Assembly: GCA_024195585.1 (NCBI GenBank)
Contig: SWBL01000058.1
Span: 62,001 to 126,000, forward strand
Reading direction: 5' to 3'
DNA length: 64,000 nt
Source: Aureobasidium sp. EXF-3400
Taxonomy: Eukaryota > Ascomycota > Dothideomycetes > Dothideales > Saccotheciaceae
In this document: positions 23,621 to 35,009 of the stretch, in pieces
How positions within the stretch are numbered: position 1 is the stretch's first letter
Layout of the letters: every line of letters begins with the position of its first letter
Program-made: the position numbers and the translations under genes
The notes under the pieces: generated by a model
Told to the model about the DNA's origin: nothing
Databases searched by the model: none
Seen by the model: the letters and a program-made list of their open reading frames with translations, nothing else

Positions 23621-24065
23621 AGCAATTTCATCGTCTGGAGGGTTTGATAGGTAGGGTGGTCAGATTGGTTGAAGCCCGCTCGATTGTTATCTCGTGAAGA
23701 TACCCTGTACAGCAACGATCCACCACGCAAACCACACAAATAGTGCTCCTTGTTTTGTCGAACTTTTAGAAGAGCTGAAAATCTTATGCTCAAATCTGTG
23801 AGTCGCAGTAGCCCTCGCGTTCCGAGAGTGAGAAAGTCGTGGGATGATTGTCGTGAGGGCAGCCCTGACTTCCAGCGCAGGAAAGCGCGATTCGGCGTCG
23901 GAGAAACAAAACTCCACCGACACCACATCTTTCGAGAATGCGACGTTCAATTCGTCGAGTTTGGGTACGCTCTGCGCGTAAAAGATCGACGAACAGACTC
24001 ATCGAATCCTACTATACAATACTGTATAATTGTTAGGATATCGCTGCTCGAGGCTCTCCGACGCG

Positions 24066-25138
24066 ATGAATGATTTTTCACCGATCGCCTGCGAAGTATG
24101 TCGCACGAAGAAGAGAAAGGTAGGTAGGGGTCAATTGTGTTCTATCCATCATTGTTCAGATCATTCGTTCTTATGTCTTTGTTCTAGTGTGATCGTAAGA
24201 TGTGAGCTGGCACCCAAGATGGAAGCAATCATTGGTGAGGCAAACTAATCTCTTATAGTCCAACGTGTTCTCAATGCGTCCACGCAAGTCAGACCTGCAA
24301 TTATCCTAGTACCAGCAAAAGGTACAACTATGACGTCTATCTCATCCATCCAGCAGAAAATAATTAATGATAAGTCACCAGAGGTCTTCCATCCGGCTAC
24401 ATCGCCAACATTGAGGAAAGACTGGCACAAACAGAAGTCGCATTACTTCAGGCTCTTGCCATTATCCACGGATTAGATGCACGACATACCCCAAACCAAA
24501 ACCATCTGGGAGTGCCGAACGCGCAAGCTGATAGACCGCGGGAGCTCGAATTCAATGAAGTACGAATTGCCAGAGTCGAAGAATGGCAAAGATTCCCACT
24601 GGAGACGACGGAGCAACAACGTGATTGGATGCGCAACAGGCTTGCAACATCTGAGCTACCGACCGACCTGGACTCGGTGACTCGTCAGCAAGAGGCTAAC
24701 GATTTGGCCAACGAGTCGCACAAGAGACAACGAAATCAAGAGACAGGCTCAGCAAAGAAGCGACGCAAGACCACGTCTGAGAGGCGGAACACTTCGAACC
24801 TCAGACCAGAGCATGAGCCGGATCTGACCGCGCCAGCAGCATGGCCACCCAGGAGAGCACCAGCGCCATTGATAGACAATGGGTGGACAGCGAATACTTC
24901 TCACGTTGACTCCCTCAATTCTTCCCTCAGAACAGCTGCGTCGAACCTCCAACTCCGGGATACAGATGCTTTTCCTCCAGCATCGCATTCTGCATTGGGT
25001 ACGCCTCGAATCGACGACTCAGACACTGCAGGCGCAGCGCAGAACACAGCAGCAGGCAAAAGAGAGGAGACACAACCAGAACAGTACACAAGCAAAGCCA
25101 AGCGACTCAGCACATTGCACTCACGAAAGTACTTCTGA
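24066..25138 (+). CDS. Short Zn2Cys6 transcription factor
   Basis: Zinc-cluster DNA-binding protein of 295 aa in four exons (24066-24119, 24188-24201, 24259-24321, 24382-25138). The second exon is only 14 nt. Joining the exons produces a perfect cluster, C-x2-C-x6-C-x6-C-x2-C-x6-C (CEVCRTKKRKCDRKIPTCSQ, then C-x6-C), which strongly supports all three introns. A short coiled coil follows (ANIEERLAQTEVALLQAL). The rest is polar and low in complexity, with a basic KKRRK patch that may be a nuclear signal. There is no fungal_trans domain, so it is a short or truncated family member. The target is unknown. Confidence 0.85.
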
Positions 25139-25359
25139 ACTCTAAGGTCATCAGCCGGATGTCATATCTCTACCCGTACAGATATCTTGTATAACCAAGA
25201 CCAAGAGTAATATTACCCGAACACATGACGATGGTATTCCACGCCCTGCCGATCATTTAGGGCAAGACTGAGAGACTGTGGGGATTTCGGTTGCGGGGCC
25301 CCTCGTCTTCATCCGTGTTGATCGTCTCGACGTGAGAAGCATTTTTCATAGTGTCGAGG

Positions 25360-25367
25360 TATATAAA
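25360..25367 (+). promoter_or_regulatory. TATA box of the GH43 gene
   Basis: TATATAAA lies 60 bp upstream of the GH43 start codon, a good position for a TATA element. Confidence 0.45.
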
Positions 25368-25426
25368 CATCACTTATCCTCATGTTCTCGGGAGACGACT
25401 GCGACAACACTCTCAAATCTGCAACC

Positions 25427-26568
25427 ATGCATTTCCTCACTTCCATCACCAAACTCAGTGCTCTGGCCGCGATCACCATTCCAAGCACATTAGCTGCACC
25501 AACATCAGCAACTCTTCAAGATCGTGCTGAGAATTATGTCGGCTACCTCGTTTCCACCTTCTCAGACGTCACTCCAGCCGTCCAGTTCCACCTCACCAAG
25601 GGCAACGACGCAGGCAGTTATACGTTCTTGAACAAAGGCCAACCCGTCCTCAAGTCGACTGTCGGCACAAAAGGTGTCCGAGATATCTTCCTGGCTCATG
25701 ATGGTGCGAGGACAATGTATTACATGATCGCTACTGGTGAGTCTAATGTTTGAGAATGCCGGATTGTGAGATGTGGGAATTGACAGAAACAGATCTTGAT
25801 ATCAACGCTGCCGGATTCAGCTGGGATGCCGCAACAAGGACCGGAAGCCGTGGTATTGTAGTTTGGAGTTCAACAGACCTGGTCAGTTGGTCTGCATCCA
25901 CTCTTCGAACGTGAGCATCGTCTTGATATGAAGTTCCTCTGTCCCATCAGCTAACGAAGCACTCTAGAGTCGAGAGCGCGAATGCTGGTATGGTGTGGGC
26001 ACCATCAGCTGTCTGGGACGATGCGACTTCCCAATTCTACGTGTTCTGGTCATCTCGCCTATACGCAAGCTCAGATCCCAAGCACACAGGCGCCGCAAGT
26101 CTCGACAGAATCCGCTACACTACGACAAAGGACTTCGTCACCTTTGCCGCAGCACAAGACTATGTCGCACTTGCCGATACCCCTCTGATTGACCAGGAAT
26201 TTCAGTACTTGGGCAAGCCTGGCAACTTTGCTCGATTCCTGAAGAACGAGACCGTAAACCAAGTTTATGTCGAGAAGACGACCGGAGGCTTGTTTGGAAC
26301 ATGGACACGCACACCGGGATACGTCAGACCGGAAAGCCCGCGAGAAGGACCCGCGTCGTTTGCGGACAATGTCACACCTGGGCTGTATCATTTGCTGTTG
26401 GACGATTACACACAATACGTGCCATACCAGTCGACTGATCCGGCGAAGAGTGGATCTTGGGCGGTATCGAGCTACCCCAATTTTCCTCAAGGACTGAAGC
26501 ACGGATCCGTCACACCATTGACGCAGAAAGAATACAACGCTGTTGCTGCCAAATATTCCGCTTCATAG
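25427..26568 (+). CDS. Secreted GH43-type glycosidase (arabinosidase/xylosidase-like)
   Basis: Predicted extracellular enzyme cutting arabinose or xylose side chains of plant cell wall. Three exons (25427-25736, 25787-25910, 25968-26568) give 344 aa. A signal peptide ([24 protein letters not shown]) is followed by a five-bladed propeller pattern: [44 protein letters not shown] and [10 protein letters not shown]. The Glu of REGPA is the candidate general acid and the Asp of VRD is near the base position. Intron joins restore ATETDLDIN and LRTVESANAG. I start at MHFL rather than the in-frame ATG 45 nt upstream because only the shorter form has a clean signal peptide. Exact specificity is not readable. 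Confidence 0.82.
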
Positions 26569-26605
26569 CTGTAGAAGTTATGCTTGTATCAACATCTATT
26601 GCGTC

Positions 26606-28735
26606 TCAAAGATCGAAGTCCAGGAGCGATGAATATTGATCGTCACCCATCCAGAAAGGAATATCGAATTGTTCGAAGATGTTAGCTGTGGTAGTCGCAG
26701 CTGCGTCATTTCCAGATATCCAGGGAATGGAGAGCTGGGGGTCAAATGTCAGTGGAGATGGTTCTGGCATGCTATGATCGAAAAACGTATGCTCTCCGCC
26801 CATTCCGCGAGGGTCAGTGCCTGGATTGAGGTCTTGGCGGTGATTTATCATGTCTCCATAAGGTGCAATCGCGCCTGCATCTTGCTGTGATCCAGTGCTG
26901 TGCCCCTGCTCTACACGATTCGGCTCGACTGACGGCGACTGCGGTGTCGTAACGGCAGAGTCGAGAAGCAGCCTTAGGAACAGGTCATTGATAGCAACCG
27001 CACACACGTTCGGCCAAACACTTCCCCGAAGTGCGAGATGTCGGAGAACTTCCACACTATCATCTGCAAGCCTCCTCGCAGTCGGCTTCGGCATCTCGCC
27101 TTCAAGTGCGGCATGCAGAACGATGAACGAGCTCTGCCATACGCACCAAGTGAATGACGGAAACAGTAAGGGCACTTGATCTGGAGGTCGTTGACTGGCA
27201 TGCGTGCGGAGGTATTGGTGGAGAATCATTATGATGGCTCTAGAAGCACGAATGCATATCTGAAGAGCCGCGCTGTATTCTGATGTATGCTTCTCCAATG
27301 CCAGCAGAGGTCGATTGAGTGAGATAATCAACTCATGTTGCGAAACCACCAGGACAATTTCGTGCAGTGTGTTGTAGCGGTCCGATTTGTTAAATTCAGC
27401 AGCATCGAACATGTACTGGAGATCGTTGCCAAACTTGTCAATTTTTGCTCCAATCAACATAGCAAGATCTCGATTGGTGGTCCGTTGATGAATAGATTTG
27501 TTGCGAAGTTCCATGATCTGGCCCTTTATTGAAGCATGCCTGGCGAGAAAGTTGAGTGTTCTCAGGCGGCCATCTATTATTGTTCGCTGATGCCCGTCGG
27601 GCGCGTGTTTGTCTTCGTCGAAGTAACAAACATCCACATCGTCATCGCGGATAGTCAAAGGTAGACCTAAAGACTGACAGAGATAGCGATCGATACAGTA
27701 TATTGTCCAGAACAGCCGACGACGGAGTTCAGCTTGTTCCGTGCCGAAACCTGAGTATCTCGCAGGGCACCTATGCAACCCCAGCTGGAATGCCATCCGT
27801 ACGATCATGCCGCCCAGCCTTGACGCTCCATTGAGACGTAGCATCGAGACCAGAAACAGCTGTACTGAAACAACTGCTTGTAGTGCATCAATGGAAGATG
27901 GCAGAAAGAGCATGTCTTGTACGCTCTCCATGGCTTCTCTGAATGATGTGAAGACAAGGCATGCAGGGACCGGTTTTTCGGATGAGTGTCCTGACTGTCT
28001 TCGATCGGCGAGAGAGATGGACATCATCGAGCGTATGAGTGTGAAGCGAGGGCTCCGGTGATTGTGGAATGGCGTCAGACTACCAGGCCGAACGTGTTGC
28101 TCCAGATATTCGAGTAATGTAGGTGCATGAACAAACGGGTAGGCAGAATGCCAATTCTCAAAATAACTCTCGCTCCATATTTGCAAGTCTTCGAAGTCGA
28201 ACTCCGAGGACCCATCGGTGGTTGCCGCAACTTCTTCGGGCGACCAAAGATTCTTCGAGCTATAAGGAATTGCTCCGTCCAACATGTCCTCCTCACCAGG
28301 TACGACGCTCTGGTCCGGGGTCTGGGGCGGTACCTGCACGCGGGACTTTGCCAAAGCGTGATATACAGATCGAACGAAATGTATCCCACTCGAGCTTCCT
28401 ACGAAGCTGGGTGCATTCGCGCCATCACTCTGTCTCATCAACCCGATTTCACGTCGCTGCCGATCCTCTGACTCGCGTCGGCGGCGCTTTGAAGGACGGC
28501 TGTCTGCATTTCCATCGACGCGCTCCGGTCTTGAGGAAGCTTGCTCCTTGTTTATGCGATCTAAAACATCTGGCATTGGTTGCTGATGACGAGCAATGTG
28601 AAATGGAGAAGAGATGGAGTTTTCGATTGCAGTGAGATTCGGGAAAGTGTTTGCCCGCCTGTCGTTGCCGTTGCGTTCGCAACAGTCTTGGTATTCCAAA
28701 CGATTTCTCCTCCGACGAAATGATTCACAACACAT
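26606..28735 (-). CDS. Fungal_trans-domain regulator lacking a recognisable zinc cluster
   Basis: Single-exon protein of about 709 aa with a full fungal_trans domain: GGMIVRMAFQLGLHR, then RRRLFWTIYCIDRYLCQSLGLP (about residues 320-360) and a downstream DDDVDVCYFDED. The N-terminus has four cysteines (CCESF..., DCCER) but not in the C-x2-C-x6-C order of a Zn2Cys6 cluster, and the DNA upstream on this strand belongs to a divergent gene's promoter. A basic stretch SKRRRRESEDRQRR could be a nuclear signal. It may act as a cofactor or have lost its DNA-binding exon. The C-terminus is acidic and aromatic. It is divergent, 61 bp away, from the first of two tandem membrane-protein genes. Confidence 0.8.
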   Translation of the reverse strand: MCCESFRRRRNRLEYQDCCERNGNDRRANTFPNLTAIENSISSPFHIARHQQPMPDVLDRINKEQASSRPERVDGNADSRPSKRRRRESEDRQRREIGLMRQSDGANAPSFVGSSSGIHFVRSVYHALAKSRVQVPPQTPDQSVVPGEEDMLDGAIPYSSKNLWSPEEVAATTDGSSEFDFEDLQIWSESYFENWHSAYPFVHAPTLLEYLEQHVRPGSLTPFHNHRSPRFTLIRSMMSISLADRRQSGHSSEKPVPACLVFTSFREAMESVQDMLFLPSSIDALQAVVSVQLFLVSMLRLNGASRLGGMIVRMAFQLGLHRCPARYSGFGTEQAELRRRLFWTIYCIDRYLCQSLGLPLTIRDDDVDVCYFDEDKHAPDGHQRTIIDGRLRTLNFLARHASIKGQIMELRNKSIHQRTTNRDLAMLIGAKIDKFGNDLQYMFDAAEFNKSDRYNTLHEIVLVVSQHELIISLNRPLLALEKHTSEYSAALQICIRASRAIIMILHQYLRTHASQRPPDQVPLLFPSFTWCVWQSSFIVLHAALEGEMPKPTARRLADDSVEVLRHLALRGSVWPNVCAVAINDLFLRLLLDSAVTTPQSPSVEPNRVEQGHSTGSQQDAGAIAPYGDMINHRQDLNPGTDPRGMGGEHTFFDHSMPEPSPLTFDPQLSIPWISGNDAAATTTANIFEQFDIPFWMGDDQYSSLLDFDL

Positions 28736-28796
28736 CACAACCACAACTTATCACAACTCATTTTAACGAGACTGGTTCGCACACGCAGACAACCCC

Positions 28797-29183
28797 ATGT
28801 CTTTACCCCCGAAGCCATATCCTCCAGGGCTCAATTGGAGAACACTCACCCTTATGGCAATCATATATGCTGTACCTGCTAGTACTATGACTGTCAAGTT
28901 GGACGACGAGTTCAATTACGGCATGGCGGGTTTTGGGGCCATCAGCTATCTTGTCGTGGAAGGTGCATCCTTGATTCGCGAAGCGCATAGATCATATGCT
29001 CAGCCCCGTGATGATGAGAATTACCGGGTCGATTACGAGTTCGTGCCATATGCAATGAAAGCTCTGTCCGGGATTGTGCTATTCGGCCTTGCTTTTGGAA
29101 AAGTTGATATCGCTCTGAAAGCCGTCAAGATCGGTGAGATCTTCGGTCAGCGCCTCAAGCTAGCTTTCAGCAACAGTTCCTGA
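28797..29183 (+). CDS. Small membrane protein, tandem copy 1
   Basis: 128 aa, single exon. Hydrophobic segments lie near residues 15-32, 42-58 and 86-105. It shares with its neighbour (29345-29728) the pattern NYxMxxxGAxSYxxxEGAxxxRExxRxY and a later KAxSGxxxFGxxFG, so the two are tandem duplicates. Function unknown. It begins 61 bp from the divergent fungal_trans regulator and probably shares its promoter region. Confidence 0.6.
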   Translation: MSLPPKPYPPGLNWRTLTLMAIIYAVPASTMTVKLDDEFNYGMAGFGAISYLVVEGASLIREAHRSYAQPRDDENYRVDYEFVPYAMKALSGIVLFGLAFGKVDIALKAVKIGEIFGQRLKLAFSNSS

Positions 29184-29344
29184 GGGAGACTTGGCCAGCT
29201 CATGCACCCGAACAAATTGCAGTCGAACAGCGTTCGTAACACGTTTGGAATTTTCACAGTTTGCAAGACGAATTTCGACACTTCCTCCAGGCTTCCACAA
29301 CAACCGGTCTCGACAAGGATATCCTCGCATAAGCAATACACACT

Positions 29345-29728
29345 ATGCCGCCATCTGCAAAGTCCCCACGTGAAGAGATGCATACCAGGACATATACCAT
29401 AATTGGGATTGTGTATCTTCTCATAGCCAACACCACAACGGTGAATCGAGACGTCGACCTTAATTACCGTATGTTTGTCCTTGGAGCCTCTTCTTATGTC
29501 TTCGCTGAGGGTGCCTACCACATGCGCGAGACTGCGAGACTCTATCAGCTTCGTCCGGAGGGTCGTTTATGGTCTCATCCTGACTTTATATACCACTCCA
29601 TAAAAGCAATCTCTGGAACATTCTTCTTCGGCATGATCTTTGGACTTACGGAACTCATGTCTGCCATGCAGATTTTCCGCGAGCTGTTCGCTCTGACTGG
29701 TCGCTTGATTTTCTCACCACCATCTTGA
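29345..29728 (+). CDS. Small membrane protein, tandem copy 2
   Basis: 127 aa, single exon, a diverged duplicate of the preceding gene with the same order of hydrophobic segments (IIGIVYLLIANT, MFVLGASSYVFAEGA, ISGTFFFGMIFGL). Only about 160 bp separate the copies. Length is conserved while the loop sequences differ, suggesting both are maintained. Function unknown. Confidence 0.6.
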   Translation: MPPSAKSPREEMHTRTYTIIGIVYLLIANTTTVNRDVDLNYRMFVLGASSYVFAEGAYHMRETARLYQLRPEGRLWSHPDFIYHSIKAISGTFFFGMIFGLTELMSAMQIFRELFALTGRLIFSPPS

Positions 29729-30093
29729 GCTTACAAGGGCAACAACTCTGCGTCAAGATCAGAACTCTATACATTGTCTGAGGTGACGAATCTTCGGGAG
29801 TCGTGGAACCCTCTCTCAGTCATTGTGTGAAGCTTCTCCATGCTTCTTGTCTGACTGATCCCTGCTGGCTGCTGACAATACATGTGGTTGTGTGGTTGTG
29901 GCGTATAACGGTCAAGCTGAGCCGAAGTGAGGGGTCCCTCCGACCTCCATAGAGCGGAGATGGATGTCTGCCAAACTCTATATGCTGGAGCTCTTATCTC
30001 GAGCGATGTCCGCATATTCAGGTCTCAAAATTACTCCTTTCGTTGGCACAAGAGAATTGAGGAAAGGAACACACCAAATCTTTTCTAAACAAC
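29729..30093. other. Intergenic region
   Basis: About 365 bp. No coding sequence or repeat recognised. Confidence 0.4.
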
Positions 30094-31297
30094 ATGGCGT
30101 CGACATTCAAACCAAATTCAGGCATCGGACCATCGACTTTACTGGACAAACTTCAATGCCTCGCGGTGCTCCCTCTTCTGCCTTTAACATGTGTCGAGGT
30201 ATTGATTCGAAGAATGCTTTGGCCTGCCGATACACTTAGCTTTAAGGCCGACTTTATCTGCTCGTTGCTTCGCGCGTAAGTCTTAATGGTATCTCAGAAC
30301 ATCAATAGTCAATAACATACACTATAGCGCGCAGCCATACCTGCCAATGAGCATACTTCGAGATCTAACAACAAGCCCCGAATCAAGATTTCCGACAGCG
30401 AAACGTTTCATCAACCACCCAGACCTCTACGAAAGAGTGTCGGGACAGGATTTTTCTGGCCATTGGATCTGTAAAGGCGCTCCTGGAAAGCCCGCTAAAG
30501 TGTCTGCTGTCGACTTGGTGATATACTATCTTCATGGTGGAGCATATCAGATCGGTCACCCAGCATCTGCCATTGCACCATTCTTGCGCATCGCCGAGCT
30601 TGCAGACAAGAAAGGGATATCAGTTGCCGTGTTTGCGCTCGACTACTCTCTTACCCCCGAAGCACAATATCCTACTCAAGTCAATCAAGCGAAAGCCGCG
30701 TATCAGTACTTGCTCAACGACCAGAATATCGATCCTTCGAAGCTTGCCTTACTTGGGGACTCTGCAGGCGCTCACCTGATTTTGAATCTATTCTCTATAA
30801 TGGCAGACGAGAAGTCGCTCCCAAAGCCTGGCGCTGGTGCATTCCTGGTCGCTCCCTGGATCGATTTGCGGTGTTCCAAAGATGGTTCATTCGTGCGCAA
30901 TAAGGACAACGATTACCTGGTCCGCGATCTGCTTATCACGGCTGGAGAGCAAGTCATACCTCGCAGATATGATGCTACAGCATCGCACATCATCAATTTC
31001 TCTCTCCCACGACCAAACAAACAGTCTTGGGCTGATATATTACCCAGCAAAGTTTGGGTGGGTATAGGCAGCAACGATGTATTGTTGGACGACGCTGTGG
31101 CTTTTGTTAAGAATGTGCAAGCCGATGGGGTTAGTGTGGACTTTGATATTGACGAGGGCAAAGTCCACGACTGGCAGATTGTGGAGGACATCTTTGATAC
31201 CGACAACTATTTCGCGACAGTTGGCGAGTTGCCGAAGGGTATGATGAAGGGGGCTGCGAATATGGCTCAGGCTATCTTCGCGTCAATGTCTCGTTGA
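30094..31297 (+). CDS. Alpha/beta hydrolase (HSL-type, abhydrolase_3)
   Basis: Esterase or lipase-like enzyme of 383 aa in two exons (30094-30275, 30328-31297; the 52-nt intron has GTAAGT donor and CAATAAC branch). An N-terminal hydrophobic stretch (CLAVLPLLPLTCVEVLI) may anchor it in a membrane. The oxyanion motif is YYLHGGAYQIG, the nucleophile elbow is LLGDSAGAHL, and the acid/base residues are candidates in GSNDVLLDD and KVHDWQ. This is the hormone-sensitive-lipase-like arrangement. Substrate unknown. Confidence 0.85.
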
Positions 31298-31445
31298 TGA
31301 GGTCTCGTGGTCCTTCTTTTTGTCCTGTTAGGTTCACAGTTTCTGATACGAATGGCATCTGTAAAGCTGTTCTTTGTTCGTCGATAGCCCTTCGGAAGCA
31401 GACTTTGCGGCGCAAGCCTGTCCCTATTTATTTTCTTGCGTATCC

Positions 31446-31824
31446 ATGTGCAAAAGTGTTTAACCCGCGTGGAGCAGAAATACACGATACTCTCTAGATG
31501 TAGACCAGTATCCATCGAGAAGCGACAACGACGAAACCACTTAGCTTCCCTGGGAACCGTCTCTGGTCTGAAAGTTATGATGCCTTTGTTTAGGCTTTAC
31601 TCCAGCGACCGCCGTAGGGATAGGAGAGGACGTGCAGAGTTGCGCCTTCCTCTCTTTTCTCGTGACACGCAGGTTTAGGTACTGTCAAAAGGCACGATAA
31701 AGAATTTCCAGGCATTAGACAGAGCCATGGAAATCCGATGATGCCATGACACTCGATGGCTGCATTCTGTTCACTAAAAAATCCATGAATTTCTACAGCT
31801 ACCATGTGATTCAGTTTTGCACAC
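31446..31824. mobile_element. MITE-like inverted-repeat element, copy A
   Basis: It starts with GTGCAAAA and ends with TTTTGCACAC. The inner ends also match in inverted orientation (CAGAAAT near 31475 against ATTTCTACAG near 31790). A second internal inverted pair is GATGCCTTT and AAAGGCAC-like sequence. It has no coding capacity. The left half matches copy D, including TCTCTGGTCTGAAA. The ends are approximate. Confidence 0.5.
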
Positions 31825-31993
31825 TGGGAGACGGTAAGAAGTCCTTCACAGTCTTCAGGCTTGCAATATCATCATGACACCCAGGAAGCGGAGAATCACA
31901 CGAATTGAAGTATCACCAAAACAGACTGGATTTTGCAGAAGGATAAAAATCAAAGTAAAACTCCTCCTGCACTACTCAACCTCCATTAATCTC

Positions 31994-33619
31994 TCAAATC
32001 GCTTTAGCATCCACACCTCTATCCTGACAATACTTAGCAACCTCCTTCGCCAACTTTGCCTTCTGGTCCACCGCATTATCCATGATATCCTTGGCCAACT
32101 CAAACTCCTTCTTGGTCAAGGATCCCTCAGCACCGCCACCGTTCCAAACTCCCTCGGCGAGGATAGCCCAAAGGCCAGAGCCCTTGCAAACATCTTGCAT
32201 CAGTTGCATGACTGCCGAAAGCTGGTTGGGCAACCAAGTGATGATAGGGCTCCCGCCGGTAGCGACGGGGTGAGACGTACGCTTGATGATGTACTCACGC
32301 GTGAACTGCCAATGTCTCCATCGGAAACTGCGGATGTGGTCCAGGACACGCAGGTACAAGACCACTGCGCCCAAGTCGCCGGAGTTGGTGAGAAAATCGC
32401 GAACACCCACATCAGCGGCCTTTTCGCGGATGGAAGTGAGGAACTCGCGATGAGGCTTAGGTCTGTACTGTCTAAACTCGCGAAGGATCTGAGTAAGAGG
32501 GTTCTCAGGCATAGGGATCTCGCAAAGATGATCAAGAAGAGGAATGATACTATCATTCGCACCAGACTCGCCACGAAAGAACTGAGGCTTGTCATCGTAT
32601 TGGCCCTCGTAGATGACGCCGTCAGGGAACATGGACTGGTTAGTGATACCGTAGATGAAAGTGCGGTAGGTCATGTAATCTTTGGGCAAAGAGTTGGCCC
32701 ACATCTTCTCCATGTTGGCTTCGATGACGGTCATGGCTTGGAGGATGGATCGAAGACCAACTTTGGCGTCGGAGATGGCATGTTCGTCTTTTTGCTCAGT
32801 GCGAGCGGCAGAGACGGCTTCGACGACGTTGGCAGCGCCTTCGATCAACTTGCCGGTTTGAGCGACCATGTGGATGTGAGTGAGGATAAAACCAGCTTCG
32901 GAAGACTTTGGGTCAAGACCTTTTTCAAAAGCACGGATGAGGCGGAGGTTGGAGTAGTCGTCATGGCCCTTGGATGGGTCGACGAGATAGTAGTTGTACA
33001 AAGCATAGGAAGCGGCGTATGACATGAATGCGGGGATATCGAGGCTGGACATTATTAGCGACTACTTGCAACAAGGCACAAAGTGAACTTACATCTCAGC
33101 ACACTTGACGAGAGGTCCGGCAATACACTTGGGCAAAACCTCGCGACCGAGTCCATACCCATCATCAGCGTTGTTGCTGTAGACCTTCCAACAGGGCTCA
33201 AGAAGGTAAGACGAGGCAACAAAGCTTTGACTGTCAGCACAAAATGTAACTGATCCAGGCAAGCATACTTACGAGTAGTCACGGAAAGCAGCAGTGATAG
33301 CAGCCATATCGACTTCTCCAGTGCCAGGGACGACAAGATTGTCAATCTCGGCGGTGAGGTCGGGCAAAGCTCCAGAGTCAATGAGGGGGCCAAGCTTGAA
33401 GGTAGCAAGCAGACCAGCAGTACCATCCTCCTTCAGAATGGGCATGTCATCAAGGATGTCACTCAATGTATCGAAAGCTGCAGGGAGTCTGCGGAGAGGC
33501 AAGTGAGTAGGAAGATAGCCATTTTCGGCAGTGATGAGGAAAGGGTCAGAGCCAGGAGGTAGCTTGGAAGGGTCATGAGGGACAGCAAGAGAGGAGGGCT
33601 GAGAAATGATGCCGGGCAT
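31994..33619 (-). CDS. Indoleamine 2,3-dioxygenase
   Basis: Haem enzyme opening the indole ring of tryptophan to N-formylkynurenine, the first step of the kynurenine route to NAD. Three exons (33619-33273, 33230-33093, 33044-31994) give 511 aa. Joins restore DYSQSFVASSYLLEPCW and KCAEILDIPAFMSYAASYAL. Signature regions are FRGESGANDSIIPLLDHL and RSFRWRHWQFTREYI, whose His aligns with the proximal haem ligand, followed by HPVATGGSPI. The first intron is only 42 nt, at the lower limit for fungi. No signal peptide; cytosolic. Fungi often carry several IDO paralogues, and which one this is cannot be told. Confidence 0.92.
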
Positions 33620-34945
33620 ATTTGGTAGCGTAAGAATTGCTGGATTTCAGAATTGGTCTGCTGAGTGATGAAAAGGAATTTTGGAAGATGTGTGCGAAGC
33701 AAAGTCTTTTTATTCTTGTGGCCGGAATTGCGCGCTCTTCAAATCATAGATAAGGACAGAATGCGACAGAGGCCGGTATACAATTCCGGCCTCAGGACCC
33801 ACCTACTGAGGTTCTGTAGACAGTGAGGTTGAGCTGGCGTACAAGAGCAACGAAAGGCATATAGGGCGGCGTTTTTGCGGCAACCTCCATTTGTCATATC
33901 GAGTGACCTCTAAGAATACTCTCGACTTCTGACCTTCGTCGTGTGACCTACCGTGATCATACTACCTGTTCTTGATTGTTCAAAACAGGCCGGAATTCAT
34001 TCCTCTCTCCCTCTCTCGTTCCGGCCATGGGGTTGACGACAGGTCTATTTGGCGACGTGGAGCGTGAGCACGTGACCCTTGGCAACATCATCACAAAAGT
34101 TTGATTGTGTGCCCTAACACCTCGGACACCATGAGTAGATGAAGCAGCCCGGGCAGCAACAAGAGCGAACAACCTCTTCAAGTCAAGACTTGTTACTAGA
34201 GCAATACTGTCACCCCCTTGACTATTGAGTCTGTCCATTCTCTCCGATGCGGCACGATCGGCGCTTAGCACCACGAAATCGCCGTCGCAGACTCTCGTGC
34301 AGCAAGCCTACAGGACCCCTTGAGCAAGACGAAGCCTCCGGACGAAGCCTGATTGGTCGGACACCGAACAAGATCGAGGAGATATGAAAGAAAACAGACG
34401 AGATGAAAGAGGGATACTCCGTACCAGTATCGGGGGACAAGCAAGGCTCACTCGGGGAGGCTGCACCGTAGAAAGAGGAGAAGCACGCACAAAGCTCAAG
34501 GGCGAGCTCCGTAAGAGAGGATAATGAAGTGGGACAGCCGTCTTTTGCAAGATGCGCGAAGTTGAGAGTAGATGTGTTTCTGGTACAACACAAGGTGAGT
34601 CAGATGAAAAGGTAAGCCAAGCTGGCAGCAACCCCAGAAACGCACAGCTTTCCTTTCGTGCAAGCGGACTCTAGTGAGAGCACAAGGGAACGGCGCCTTT
34701 TCTAATCGATCGTCCGTCCCTGGATTGTCTTCGTCCTTACTTAGTAAGATACCTTGTTTGTGTTGCCAAAGTGACGAATGAGATACAACCCCGAACCTCA
34801 CCTCACCACACCGCTAGCCCCGCTGTCGCCCAACGACTCATGAAGCCATCTCTAAGCTTTGCCGACCACTAACAGAGCCTCGAGTGGACTCACTTCAGCA
34901 AAACAATGATTCTAAAGTCTCGCCTTATTATCATATCTCACGATT

Positions 34946-35009
34946 ATGCACAGGTGGTATTGCAACTATCAAAATGCACAGGTGGTATTGCAACTATCAA
35001 AATGCACAG
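34946..35009. repeat. 28-bp tandem repeat, just over two copies
   Basis: The unit ATGCACAGGTGGTATTGCAA plus eight more bases (28 bp) is present twice without mismatch, followed by the first eight bases of a third. Perfect identity suggests a recent slip within repeat element B. Confidence 0.85.

Noticed and set aside
31874..33022. 382-codon plus-strand frame opposite the IDO gene
   Set aside because: The minus strand encodes a clear indoleamine dioxygenase; the plus-strand translation has no family character.
34220..34801. Three overlapping minus-strand frames
   Set aside because: They overlap in different frames with random composition and no splice model joins them.
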